Below are positions 44,096 to 52,924 of a stretch of 64,000 nt of DNA, piece after piece (the first letter of the stretch is position 1; every line of letters begins with the position of its first letter). The notes beneath the pieces are model-generated. The model had not been told where the DNA came from. It saw only the letters and a list, made by a program, of their open reading frames with translations, and searched no databases. This DNA is from Candidatus Pantoea bituminis. Lineage in GTDB: Bacteria; Pseudomonadota; Gammaproteobacteria; Enterobacterales; Enterobacteriaceae. Made by a program: the position numbers and the translations under genes. The stretch spans positions 372,001-436,000 of the forward strand of contig NZ_JAGTWO010000004.1 in the NCBI RefSeq assembly GCF_018842675.1. The letters run 5' to 3'.

Positions 44096-44128
44096 TCATA
44101 AACTGCCGCTGAAAAAGGCATTACATAA

Positions 44129-44164
44129 GAAAAAATCGGATATCTCGGATAGCCGATTTTTTTA
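44129..44164 (+). terminator. Terminator after the SulP gene
   Basis: AAAATCGG-ATATCTCGGATAG-CCGATTTT is a stem flanked by A and T runs (TTTTTTT), 33 bases after the SulP stop. Confidence 0.8.
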
Positions 44165-44362
44165 TTTAAGGCGCATAATTAGCGCCGTTTCTTGCTGCCG
44201 TTAGGCTTAACCTGCATCGAATTCTGCTTTTTTCGAAGTAAGGTCATGAAGTTGCGCTTTTCAAAGGATAACTTCGGTGGCGAATAGTGTTTAATTATTC
44301 TGACGCCAATCACCTCTATATTGGCGTGTACAGCAAGTGTTCCTGGTACAAGGTCCAGACGT

Positions 44363-45784
44363 ATGCGCGTTAAGCTGTTTGAAGAGCACAATTTTAAAAA
44401 AATATCCTTTCGCTATTTCTCATCACACTGCTGTTTTGTTTTGTCGGCAGTCATTTGCGGATCCCAGAAGAACTGTCGCTTTTTTGGCCCGTAAACGCCC
44501 TGATTGCCGGGCTGATGGTACGCAATCCTTTTTGCATCAGGCGCGTTATTACCTCGCCTGTTTCTCCGCCATGGTTTTTAACGACACCGTTTTTTCTGGC
44601 TGGGCACTTCCTGCTTTTACGCTCAACGTTGCCAATATTCTGTTTGTTCTGGTTGCGGTTTCGATGCTGATAAAACATTTTCAGGAACAATCCGGCAGCG
44701 AGCGCATTACCCACGCGCTGCGTATTTTCCCCGCCTGTTTGCTGGCTGCTTTTGCCTGCGCAACCTGGGGCGCACTGGCGCAAGAAGGGAAATTTAATAT
44801 GCAACTGGCTACCGCGTGGGGGATTGGTTTAGTGAGCAATTTTCTACTGGCGCGATGTTGCTGCCTTGTTTGTTGATTCGTCACTGGCAATCTACGTCGT
44901 TTCGCCATCTTTTACAGATCAACAAAATTTCGCCCGTAATTGCTGTGGTTTTATCATTAGGCCTGGGCGCAATGATGGGTGGGGCAGGTAGCCTGACGTT
45001 TCCGGTTCCCGCATTGATATGGTGCGCAATTGCCTTGCCCGTTCCGATGACGAGTCTGGTGATTTTAATCACGGGCATCGCTGAAATCATATTGGTTTCA
45101 CATGGCGTAATGAACATTGAGGGCAACGAAAATTTGTTGCCACTAAGTCATCTCACCTCGGCACGTTTAGGGGTCGCCACCGTCGCACTCAGCCCATTAA
45201 TCGTTGCGGTGAGCATGGATGCTATCCGCCAACTCAACCAGCGTTTAGCGTTACGGGCCGATTATGATTTCCTGACTCAACTTCTCTCCCGCTCGGGTCT
45301 GTATGAAAGTTTGAAACAAGAGAAATTTAGCGCGGATCGCAATATGGGCGTGATCTTGTTAGATGTCGATTATTTCAAAGCAATTAACGACAATTTTGGC
45401 CATGATGCAGGCGATAAAGTATTAGAAGAGATCGCTCGGCGTATGCAGCGCGTAGTCGGTAATGAAAGTCACATTTGTCGCTTTGGTGGCGAAGAGTTTG
45501 TCGTTGTGCTCTTTGATCAAAACCAACATCAGCTCTACAAATTAGCCGAGGCGATTCGCCAAACGATGGTGAAAGAGAAGTTCTGGTTACATGGGAATAC
45601 TGTCACCGTCACCGTTAGCCTTGGACTGGCATTAGACAGACCTGCCGAAGAGCGTGAATGGCAAAGCCTCGCCAATCGTTTAATCTCATCGGCAGATAAA
45701 AATCTTTATATATCAAAGCGTAATGGTCGTAATCAGACGTCGCCGGTGAACGCTAAACACGAATTCACCAGCAATGTTGCCTGA
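44363..45784 (+). CDS. Membrane-bound diguanylate cyclase, GGDEF domain (three frameshifts in this sequence)
   Basis: About 474 residues after adding one base at each of 44416-44418, 44529-44533 and 44849-44850. The N-terminal region (about 20-290) is a MASE1-like membrane sensor (PEELSLFWPVNALIAGLM). The C-terminal GGDEF domain (about 310-460) has DYDFLTQLLSRSG and the active-site RFGGEEF. The product would be cyclic di-GMP. No RxxD inhibitory site is visible in the usual place before GGEEF, so product feedback may be absent. The start MRVKLFEEHN is the best-supported ATG. It converges with ddlA after eight bases. Confidence 0.8.
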
Positions 45785-45792
45785 AGGGACTT

Positions 45793-46890
45793 TTAGCTTA
45801 CGCTGTTTTTCAACTGGCTGGCTTGTTGATGGCGCTCTAGCGCCAACTCAATCAGCCGGGTGATCAAATCTTGATAGCTAACGCCCGCCGCTTGCCACAA
45901 TTTTGGATACATGCTGATGTTAGTAAAGCCTGGCAATGTATTGACTTCATTAACGATTATTTCGCTATTCTCTGTTAAGAAAACATCTACGCGCGCCATG
46001 CCACAGCATTCCAATGCGCTAAAAGCGCTGATCGCGACGTCACGAATGGCATCGCTGATTTCGGGCGAGATTTCCGCCGGCACAACAGTTTGTGCGCCGC
46101 TCTCGCTGATATATTTGGTGTCGTATGAATAAAACGCATCATGAACCACAACTTCGCCGCAAGGGCTGGCTTGTGGATGGTCATTACCCAATACGGCACA
46201 TTCAATTTCGCGGCCTTTAATTCCTTGTTCAATAAGAACCTTTCTGTCAAAAGAGAAGGCAAGCTCCAAAGCCTCGTCGAATTCTTCGGCGCGGTTTACT
46301 TTGCTGACACCGACAGACGATCCCTGATTTGCCGGTTTAATAAAGAGCGGCAACCCAAGTTGGGCAATCACGGCTTTTACATCCAACTGCGCGCGTTGCG
46401 CCTGTGTGACGCTAATCCAGGGTGCTACCTGCAACCCAGCGTCCCGCAACAGGCGCTTGGTGAAATCTTTATCCATGCTGACCGCGGAACCTAACACATC
46501 AGAACCAACAAAAGGCAACGACGCCATACGCAGTAAGCCCTGCAAAGAACCATCTTCTCCTAACGTGCCGTGTACGATAGGGAAAATGACATCAACCTGA
46601 GACAGCGGATGTGAGTTGTGGCTGATGATCAGCTGCTGCTGAGTTTGACCTGGAATCAGCGCGACGTTATCTGTTGAACGATTCAGTGCAATGCTTGCTG
46701 GGTCCTCAGCATTTAACAGAAAGTTCGACGCATCGTTAAGATGCCAGCGTCCCTGTTTATCAATGCCCAGCATCACTACGTCGAAACGCGTTTTATCAAT
46801 GGCGTCGAGGATATTTTTTGCCGACTGTAACGATACTTCATGCTCAGCTGACTTCCCGCCAAACACAATGCCTACCCGCAATTTAGTCAT
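45793..46890 (-). CDS. ddlA: D-alanine--D-alanine ligase A
   Basis: A 365-residue ATP-grasp enzyme very close to E. coli DdlA (364). It opens [20 protein letters not shown] and contains the ATP-grasp region [18 protein letters not shown] and the C-terminal [15 protein letters not shown]. It joins two D-Ala for peptidoglycan precursors. The start is set at the conserved MTKLRV rather than an upstream Met. This gene marks the last conserved chromosomal gene before the island. Confidence 0.95.
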   Translation of the reverse strand: MTKLRVGIVFGGKSAEHEVSLQSAKNILDAIDKTRFDVVMLGIDKQGRWHLNDASNFLLNAEDPASIALNRSTDNVALIPGQTQQQLIISHNSHPLSQVDVIFPIVHGTLGEDGSLQGLLRMASLPFVGSDVLGSAVSMDKDFTKRLLRDAGLQVAPWISVTQAQRAQLDVKAVIAQLGLPLFIKPANQGSSVGVSKVNRAEEFDEALELAFSFDRKVLIEQGIKGREIECAVLGNDHPQASPCGEVVVHDAFYSYDTKYISESGAQTVVPAEISPEISDAIRDVAISAFSALECCGMARVDVFLTENSEIIVNEVNTLPGFTNISMYPKLWQAAGVSYQDLITRLIELALERHQQASQLKNSVS

Positions 46891-47433
46891 CAATCTGTGT
46901 CCACTAAATAAAGCAAACGAACAAGATAGCATGCGGATTCGTGATGGAAACAGTCCGATGAAAGGATTCTACTGAGGCGCTTCATCGCCGGTTTTTTCAC
47001 AGTTATCCGTAAACGGTTACACCTTCACGCCAAATTTCCAGCCCGGTTTTTAATAGCGCATAAAGTGTCATAGCTCTGATCTACGTAACGCTAATTAAGC
47101 TGTTCGAAGAGTTTTTACACTGATAAATCGCTTAGCATCTATTTGGTTTGCAAGCTGCTCATTACGCAATAGCTGAATGGAATTCGAAACTCATGATTTG
47201 AAGTTAGTCCTGAAAGGTAGGAATGGCTTAAAGGACACGTTATTGATAAGCCTGGACGGCTGATAGGTTTAGGGCGCAATTCATTAATGGTGTAGGGCAC
47301 TTGCAGAGACGGTTATCAGAGCAATTGTTATTTCCTACGTCACTCAGTATTTATTACATTATCCACTACAACATTTGAATCGCACCCAAAGAAAAAGGAG
47401 TCAGACGATTTCTCATCTAACGCCTTGTTTATT
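46891..47433. other. Intergenic region between ddlA and the island
   Basis: About 540 bases holding the ddlA upstream region. I find no gene with a start, ribosome site and family resemblance, and no clear repeat. The left island boundary follows at 47434. Confidence 0.45.
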
Positions 47434-47480
47434 TGGTGGCTGCTGCTGGGTTTGAACCAGCGACCAGGCAATTATGAGTC
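47434..47480 (-). repeat. Degenerate tRNA-Ile 3' repeat (att-like left end)
   Basis: This segment shares TGCTGGGTTTGAACCAGCGA and ATTATGAGTC with the intact tRNA gene (60411-60457), same strand, ungapped. There are two mismatches in the acceptor stem and two in the anticodon-stem region. The rest of a tRNA is missing. This is the usual footprint of integration into a tRNA 3' end. Confidence 0.8.
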
Positions 47481-47658
47481 CCAATTCGAAACGAGTTAAA
47501 TCAGTAACTTACTGATTTTTATGTTTTCTTCAGGCCGGATAGTGATGAAAAGTAGCGGATAGCGTTGTGCTCTGCTGCCACTTTTCTGCCATCAGTTTAA
47601 TTGTTTATAGCAACCTCATTTAACTCAATTTATTGATAAAATATTATAATTTTCAAAG

Positions 47659-48667
47659 TTATATGTTTGGAAACGATGGTCTATTGGCCTTAATATCATT
47701 CCAAGCACGTTTGGCAGCCTCTCTTAAGTCTACTTGAATGTAATCTGAACGAACCTTTTTTATTAAATCACTAAATCTTTTCTTCAAATTTTTTGCATTT
47801 CCATCTATAAGATTCCAATCTTTTTTTGCTGATTCTGAAGAGTGAATTAAGTTTTTCGGAAAACAAGGTCCATGCCATTCTGTATATCTTCATAGTGAGA
47901 GAGGCCGGCAGTATATATTTCACCCCACTCAATAAAAATTCCACCTAATAATTCATCAATAACCTTGTCATGAATATGGAAAGAATCTGACTCCATTAAA
48001 GATCTAAATGATTCCCAACATGTAAAAGAATCATGATGTAAAATATTAGGCAGATCATTAATAAATAATTCAATGGTTGGTATGTGAATATAACTGAATA
48101 ATTCCTCTATGCTCTTAGTGTCCTGCTCGTAGAGTATTGTCTCCTTGGTAACACCTCTTAATTGTTGCGGAGTTTTAGGGTCATGATTAATTATGGCCTC
48201 AATAGCAACCACAAGCAAATCTACTAACCTTTTAGGATTATCATCAGAGTTAAAGGGGAGACTCTTTGGCCATTAACATCAAAGGGAAGTTTTTCTGCTT
48301 TATGACCATATTTTTTATTCATAAGAACAATAATTCTGTTCCAACCTATCTCGGCTACCGCATATCCTAATTCAAACATTACATTGGGGTTAGGAAATGA
48401 CAATCTCTCTTCTTTACCATCTATTATAGTTAAGTCACTTATTACTATCTGGGATAAAGATATTTTATTTTTAATTGCTTCGGCTATATTTGGACTTCCG
48501 GGCATGTCACGAGTGGCTTCATCTAACGTTAATAGGATGTTGTTGTTGTTTTTCTCAATTTCATCTTTTGCTTTTTTCAAAGCATGTCTTATGAAATTAG
48601 CGTTAGAATTTATATCAATACTGCTTTGCCATGAGAAAAATATTTTTATTTCTTCTTTGATAGGCAC
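47659..48667 (-). CDS. Predicted TIR-like defence protein (two frameshifts in this sequence)
   Basis: Three frames join into about 336 residues when one base is added at 48255-48258 and at 47852-47856. The N-terminal 150 residues carry a pattern I associate with TIR-like nucleotide-binding domains of defence genes: IFFSWQSS, LDEATRDMPGSPNIAEAI, FPNPNVMFELGYAVAEIGW and LPFDVNGQRVSP. The C-terminal half is alpha-helical and unrecognised. The start is probably the GTG at 48667 (AAGGA upstream); a TTG at 48673 is possible. Base composition is AT-rich. NAD+ cleavage is a guess from fold only. Confidence 0.65.
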
Positions 48668-49079
48668 GGTCAATGTCCTTATTAAGGGGGTTGAAAGTTT
48701 TTACTGTTTCAAAATGGTTTGGTGCAAAATGTGAATAACGCATTGTGATCTTTATATCCGTGTGACCTAGTACTTGTTGTAAAACAAGTATATTTCCGCC
48801 GTTCATCATGAAATGAGACGCGAAGGTGTGTCGCAAAACATGCGTTAACTGTCCCGCTGGCGTTTCAATTCCCGCCCGTTGCATAGCTTTTCTAAACGCC
48901 GAATAGCATGGCGTGAAAAGGGATTGCGCTTTGCGGCTAGCAGGTAGTTCTGCCAATAATTTTTCTGTTATCGGCACCGCTCGGTTTTTCTTGCCTTTAG
49001 TTTTTACATAGTGATCTGACCGGCGCGGACTTGGTTTCCCTTCAAACCTTCGGCCTCACTCCATCGCGCGCCCGTTTCC
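48615..49079 (-). pseudogene. Truncated P2-like tyrosine integrase
   Basis: The C-terminal catalytic half of a phage P2-type integrase: GARWSEAEGLKGNQV, then TKGKKNRAVPITEKLLAEL, LTHVLRHTFASHFMMNGG (His-x-x-Arg), LGHTDIKITMRYSHFAP (His and nucleophile Tyr). One base is missing near 49007-49011, and the N-terminal DNA-binding half is absent beyond about 49079, where unrelated sequence begins. The 3' end runs into the start of the TIR-like gene. It is probably the inactivated integrase that inserted the island. Confidence 0.8.
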
Positions 49080-49082
49080 GGA

Positions 49083-49268
49083 TATGTTGAACGATCTCAG
49101 CCAGCAGAAAGCGGCTTCCAGCTGCTGGGCAATCCGGACAAAGCGTTTGGCATCACCGATTACATCTGGTATCAGCTGCCCGACGGCGGCGTGTACTGGG
49201 TAGAGCGGAAAATTCGCGGTTTGCTGGCGCCTGTTTCAATAGCCGTTGAGCTTGTTACAGAACGATAG
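49083..49268 (+). pseudogene. Orphan C-terminal protein fragment
   Basis: An open stretch of about 60 codons without a credible start reads GFQLLGNPDKAFGITDYIWY and then QLPDGGVYWVERKIRGLL to a TAG. The residue choice (aromatics, turn-rich, no repeats) looks like real protein, but I cannot name the family. It begins exactly where the integrase homology ends, so it is likely the tail of a gene cut by a rearrangement. Confidence 0.4.
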
Positions 49269-49426
49269 ATTTGCTGTTTAGTGATCCTGATGTTCGTGAC
49301 TCGACTCTGCATTGTATGTTCCTCATTGTACTCGTTGGGATTGAAGTTGGCGGGGAAGGGCTTACAAGAAGGTTTATCAAAAAGCGGTGAAGGGCAATAA
49401 CCCACCATTGAGGTGGGCTTAGTTAC

Positions 49427-49657
49427 TTAATCCTGATACTTAGCTTTTGCTCTCACTTCCTGCATGTTCATTCCGTAATGCAAGCGCTGATTGCCACACA
49501 TCCAGCAAGAGCAGTTACAAGGGGTTTGATAAGTCTTGCCTACATTGCGGATAGTCGCACCTTCTGGCCAGCTATAAGCAGCATTATGGTAACAGCCGCG
49601 CTTAGCTTTGAGTCTTTTCATATGATGCCGACGCACGGCACGATTTCTGTTTTGCAT
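49427..49657 (-). CDS. Small Cys-rich uncharacterised protein
   Basis: A 76-residue basic protein starting MQNRNRAVRRHHMKRLKAKR and carrying TPCNCSCWMCGNQRLHYG, a CxCxCxxC cluster that could bind zinc. I recall a widespread family of short unnamed proteins with an Arg/His-rich start and a CSCxMCGNPR-like motif near the end. The ATG at 49657 lies right after a leader with three clear hairpins. A CCCACC-TTGA-GGTGGG hairpin follows the stop at about 49400-49418. No function is known to me. Confidence 0.6.
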   Translation of the reverse strand: MQNRNRAVRRHHMKRLKAKRGCYHNAAYSWPEGATIRNVGKTYQTPCNCSCWMCGNQRLHYGMNMQEVRAKAKYQD

Positions 49658-49716
49658 GGGTAATCCCCGAATTAACCGTCGGGGCAGCCACACCTTCGTG
49701 TGACCGCCGGAACGGC
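49658..49716 (-). promoter_or_regulatory. Hairpin-rich leader of the small Cys-rich gene
   Basis: Three stems sit side by side directly before the ATG: CCCCGA/TCGGGG (49665-49670 with 49679-49684), CACAC/GTGTG with a four-base loop (49689-49702), and GCCG/CGGC (49706-49716). The first stem hides the GGGG that could serve as the ribosome site. This looks like a structured cis-regulatory RNA; no known class is assigned. Confidence 0.5.
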
Positions 49717-49838
49717 TGTTCGGAGTAAATAATTTTACGCATGGTCAAAATCCTTATTGATTCAACTTATCTTTTATTGACTTGAATTACGTAGATTTTA
49801 ATCTTGAGCATTCCAGCTTATGAAGTGGTTTTCAACCT

Positions 49839-50700
49839 TTAAATGGTATGTTGCCACTTTGGCGTGGTGGGTTTACACACTGTTTTTTGATTTCCAAAGA
49901 ATCCGATTTCATTTACCGCTTCTTGTTCACTGCGGATTTCCAGCCAACTCACTGAGACAAGATGCTCAGACTTATCGGGATCATCTGAGTTATCACGATA
50001 AAGGTCTCCATGCTTAAGCACGTTCATTGCGAGTTTTCACCGGCTTCAGTAGTGAGTGTATAACTGCTGGCTGGCTCAACAGCACTTTGCACTATATCGA
50101 CGCCTACATAACCCGATTTGGGATATTGACCTAGACGCGATGACCAGGCTGAAGCTGTTTTAAGGTTTGGCTGTACCAGCTTCCGCCACCGGCACTGATA
50201 AACGTGGGTCACCAAACGAGACATAGAATTCACCGTTCCAGGGCTCTTTCATTTTGGCGCTCGTTCCTGCCGTAGCTTGTGCAGCATTGGTTTCGGTTTC
50301 GCTCGGGTCAATAAGTCAGGTGCGGCTCAGGAATTGCTCATTGCCGTGTTGGAATAATTTGAAGAACAGGATGTTAATGGAAATTCCATTTTTACTCAGG
50401 TAATCCACTATGCGTTCAGTAGAGGGGTTCAGTTCCGCTGCCACGATGATGATTTGGTGTGACAGGTTGAGCGACTCTTCTTCCAACTCGCTATTGAAAC
50501 GTTGCTTAAAGGCTCCGCCCAGATTGCCGCCGTCGGAGAGTTTTCGTAGATCTGTGAGAGGCGATCAGCAGTTAAATCATCCACGCATGAAGCGTAATCC
50601 AGAGCCAGCGCGCGCGAAGGCTGCGTGGCAGCACACATGGTATTGAGGTCTTCGTTGGCTTTCTTGGAGTCGAATAAATAGCGGTGGCGGTTGGGGGATG
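49839..50700 (-). pseudogene. Decayed nuclease-like conserved protein
   Basis: Shifting between frames on the minus strand gives a continuous conserved protein: YLFDSKKANEDLNTMCAATQ, SHQIIIVAAELNPSTERIV, FQHGNEQFLSRT-stop-LIDP, KEPWNGEFYVSFG, GGGSWYSQTL, PKSGYVGV and EIGFFGNQKTVCKPTTPKWQ. I recall this architecture from unnamed proteins with an N-terminal nuclease-like part and a C-terminal EVE/PUA-like part. Here the N-terminal part is missing, a Trp codon has become TGA, about 10 residues after VSFGDP are lost, and several indels occur. It cannot be repaired by single homopolymer fixes, so it is a true pseudogene. Confidence 0.6.
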
Positions 50701-50748
50701 CGCAGCGACATTAGGGGCATGGGAGAGCTGGACTTGCTCTGGTAAGTG

Positions 50749-50844
50749 CTACGTGGTGGCGATTTTATCGAGCTCGCTTGCAGTAGCGCTCAAACTAAAA
50801 ACAATTAAAACATAACTTATTTTTCCTAAGAATTTATTTGTCAT
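50749..50844 (-). CDS. Short ORF with signal peptide, probably a 5' gene remnant
   Basis: 31 codons begin MTNKFLGKISYVLIVFSLSA, a good signal peptide with cleavage near TASA/S, and stop soon after SELDKIATT. The reading can be extended past the TAG (LPEQVQLSHAP), hinting at a longer broken gene. An AGCTGCGT lies upstream of the ATG but no strong ribosome site. Function unknown. Confidence 0.35.
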   Translation of the reverse strand: MTNKFLGKISYVLIVFSLSATASELDKIATT

Positions 50845-50945
50845 ACGCAGCTCCACAAGTGTATTGTCGAAAAGCAAATTTTAATCATTATCCTTTCAGG
50901 CTTAACTAATAAAGCTTTGTTGCGCTCATCTGATTTGAGGTATTC

Positions 50946-51735
50946 ATGGAAAGATTTCCTGGTTGGTTTAAAAGTTTTATTTCTTCAGGGGTTGTTGAGA
51001 GTAATATTAGTGCCGAGCAGATTGAGAATTTAAAAAGCATGGTGGTACTGTTATTACTTTTCTGATAATGCACTTTATCTACTTTCCATTCATTACATCC
51101 TGCCTTCTAATAAATTACATGATTAAAAATTCATTTTTTAATTATGATATTATTTCTGAGAATTTTTTTGCTGTCTCTATAACAACTACTGTCTTGATGA
51201 TTATGCTCGGAGTATTATCGTTAGTAATGTGGGGATGGGTAGGATACAAGATTTTAATATGGAGGGGGAAAGCAGATTCAGAAATGGGGGCTCATGTAGC
51301 GCTATTGATAATGAATGGGATTTTCATATTGTTGATAATACTTCAGTACTTTATCACTCCTAATGAAAGTGTTCTGTTCGCAGGTGCTTTATTATCCCTG
51401 GCTCTAATAATATTTTATGCTTTTTACTTTACCTCAAAGTTCAAAATACGACTGATAATGATTGCTTGTCTTAGTGGGCTTTCGGCATTCATTATTTTTG
51501 TATATGGAGATTACTCTTCAGCTTTCTTTGGTAAAGCGCTTAATATTTTTGGGCTTGGGGTGGAAGAATAGTTAACATAACATATGAGGAAAAGAGTTAT
51601 GAACGCCACTCTGGGAAACTATTGTTATTAACTCCAGATTTTGTTTACTACATCGAAGGTGAAAGAACAATTATTGCACCAATTCATAGTATCAAGAATC
51701 TTGATATGTCAACAAAAAGAAAAAGCAGCAGGTAA
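50946..51735 (+). CDS. Uncharacterised membrane protein (two frameshifts in this sequence)
   Basis: Three frames join into about 263 residues if one A is added at 51032-51036 and one G near 51557-51563. It starts MERFPGWFKSFISSGVVESN with a short cytosolic helix, then five or so membrane segments (about 45-205), then a soluble tail (RIVNITYEEKSYERHSGKLL). It is much more AT-rich than the core genes. I recognise no family. Its place between decayed genes and an IS remnant suggests cargo of the island. Confidence 0.5.
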
Positions 51736-51967
51736 ATATTGTTAGCTTAGATCTATATAGCTGCCGGTCCTTATCGCGGCTTACCTGCTGACGACAGCGC
51801 ACAAAGTTGAGCTCTGCACGCTGTGGTCCAGCTTGCAGATACTTCTTGAACGATGCCATCAGTACTGCCAGTGTCATTCCCAGCATCATCGCAGCGGGTA
51901 GCAAAAGCAGGTTTGGATATACAGCCGGTGGCCACGACAGATAAACCAGTCTGGCGAATCCCATCAT
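51692..51967 (-). CDS. Hypothetical membrane protein, possibly truncated
   Basis: A 91-codon frame opening MMGFARLVYLSWPP, with one or two membrane segments (about 5-40) and then a charged part (FKKYLQAGPQRAELNFVRCR). The last 20 or so residues overlap the end of the opposite-strand membrane-protein gene and look unnatural, so the true 3' end may be lost. No family is recognised. It could be spurious at the C-terminus but the first 70 residues look protein-like. Confidence 0.35.
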   Translation of the reverse strand: MMGFARLVYLSWPPAVYPNLLLLPAAMMLGMTLAVLMASFKKYLQAGPQRAELNFVRCRQQVSRDKDRQLYRSKLTIFTCCFFFLLTYQDS

Positions 51968-52025
51968 TGAGCTGAGACTTGTTGGCTTAGTGAGTGCTTG
52001 ATGATCAGTAACGGGTAATGCTCCA

Positions 52026-52523
52026 ACTTAAGGCGGCGAGCCAGATCGCTACCAGATACCGGTGGACGACTTCACGAAGGAGTATCTGACAACTACCATC
52101 GCATTCGGGATTTCAGGTGTTCAGGGCACGCGTATTCTGGACAGTATTGCACTGTTTCGAGGCTATCCGGCGACGATAAGAACTGACCAGGGGCCGGAGT
52201 TCACTTGCCGCGCACTGGACCAATGGGCCTTTGAACATGGTGTTGAGTTGCGCTTAATCCAGCCGGGCAAGCCAACGCAGAACGGATTTATTGAGAGCTT
52301 TAACGGACGATTTCGCGATGAATGAGCACTGGTTCAGCGATATCGTTCACGCCAGGAAAATCATTAATAACTGGCGGCAGGATTATAACGAGTGTCGGCC
52401 GCATTCAGCACTGAATTATCAGACGCCATTAGAGTTTGCAGCACGGTGGCGGAATGGAAAATGTGAAGGTAAACAAACCGACATTACTAACTGACGGTTA
52501 TATCTAATACTGGGGGCAGGTCA
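52026..52523 (+). mobile_element. IS3-family insertion sequence remnant
   Basis: The C-terminal half of an IS3-type OrfB transposase: DDFTKEYLTTTIAFGISGVQ, IRTDQGPEF (second catalytic Asp), GFIESFNGRFRDE (catalytic Glu), then after a small deletion near 52320 NEHWFSDIVHARKIINNWRQ and YNECRPHSALNYQTP. The right end is at 52511-52523, reading TGACCTGCCCCCA on the minus strand, a typical terminal repeat. The first catalytic Asp, OrfA and the left end are missing, so it cannot move by itself. Confidence 0.85.
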
Positions 52524-52924
52524 CAATTATTAAGGGGTTTTTTTAGCCGTATTTAAGTGGTATTTGAAAATTAAGTGCTAGCAAGTTTTGCCATGACTGG
52601 TATTCTATAGAGAATTCAGTTAATACGATTAATTTAGTTGTCATAATTTTATTGGATAAAAGCTAGAGATAGTCCTTTTATCACGGAGGAAGACACATCG
52701 TTTCTAATAATAAATTCATCCTAGTTGATAGCCATCACTCGATATAGAGTTAATTATCCCTTTTAGATTAAAGCCGCTAATGTTGAACTCAATAGGCGCT
52801 TATGTGCAAAAAAGACGTCCATAAATGGCTCTGAGGTATCTATCAAATATATGCTAACTCAATCAGTAGACTCACGCAGCAAATAGGTGCGCATGAGTCT
52901 ATATGAGGATTCTAATTCGATAAA
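52524..52924. other. AT-rich intergenic region after hsdR
   Basis: About 400 bases between the IS remnant and the hsdR stop. No supported gene, and no strong terminator hairpin was found by eye. Confidence 0.4.

Noticed and set aside
44179-44391. Small basic ORF on the minus strand before the diguanylate cyclase
   Set aside because: No ribosome site, no family resemblance, and it overlaps the likely promoter and start of the next gene.
34750-45784. Programmed ribosomal frameshifting as the cause of the broken frames
   Set aside because: Sites lack a shared slippery heptamer and stimulator, occur several times in one gene and almost always need an added base in a simple run, which fits sequencing error.
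47434-47480. A second functional tRNA-Ile gene
   Set aside because: Only the 3' part is present, with acceptor-stem mismatches; the D-arm and 5' acceptor are missing.
49172-49408. 78-codon frame on the minus strand
   Set aside because: Antisense to a better-supported protein-like fragment and without a ribosome site or family match.
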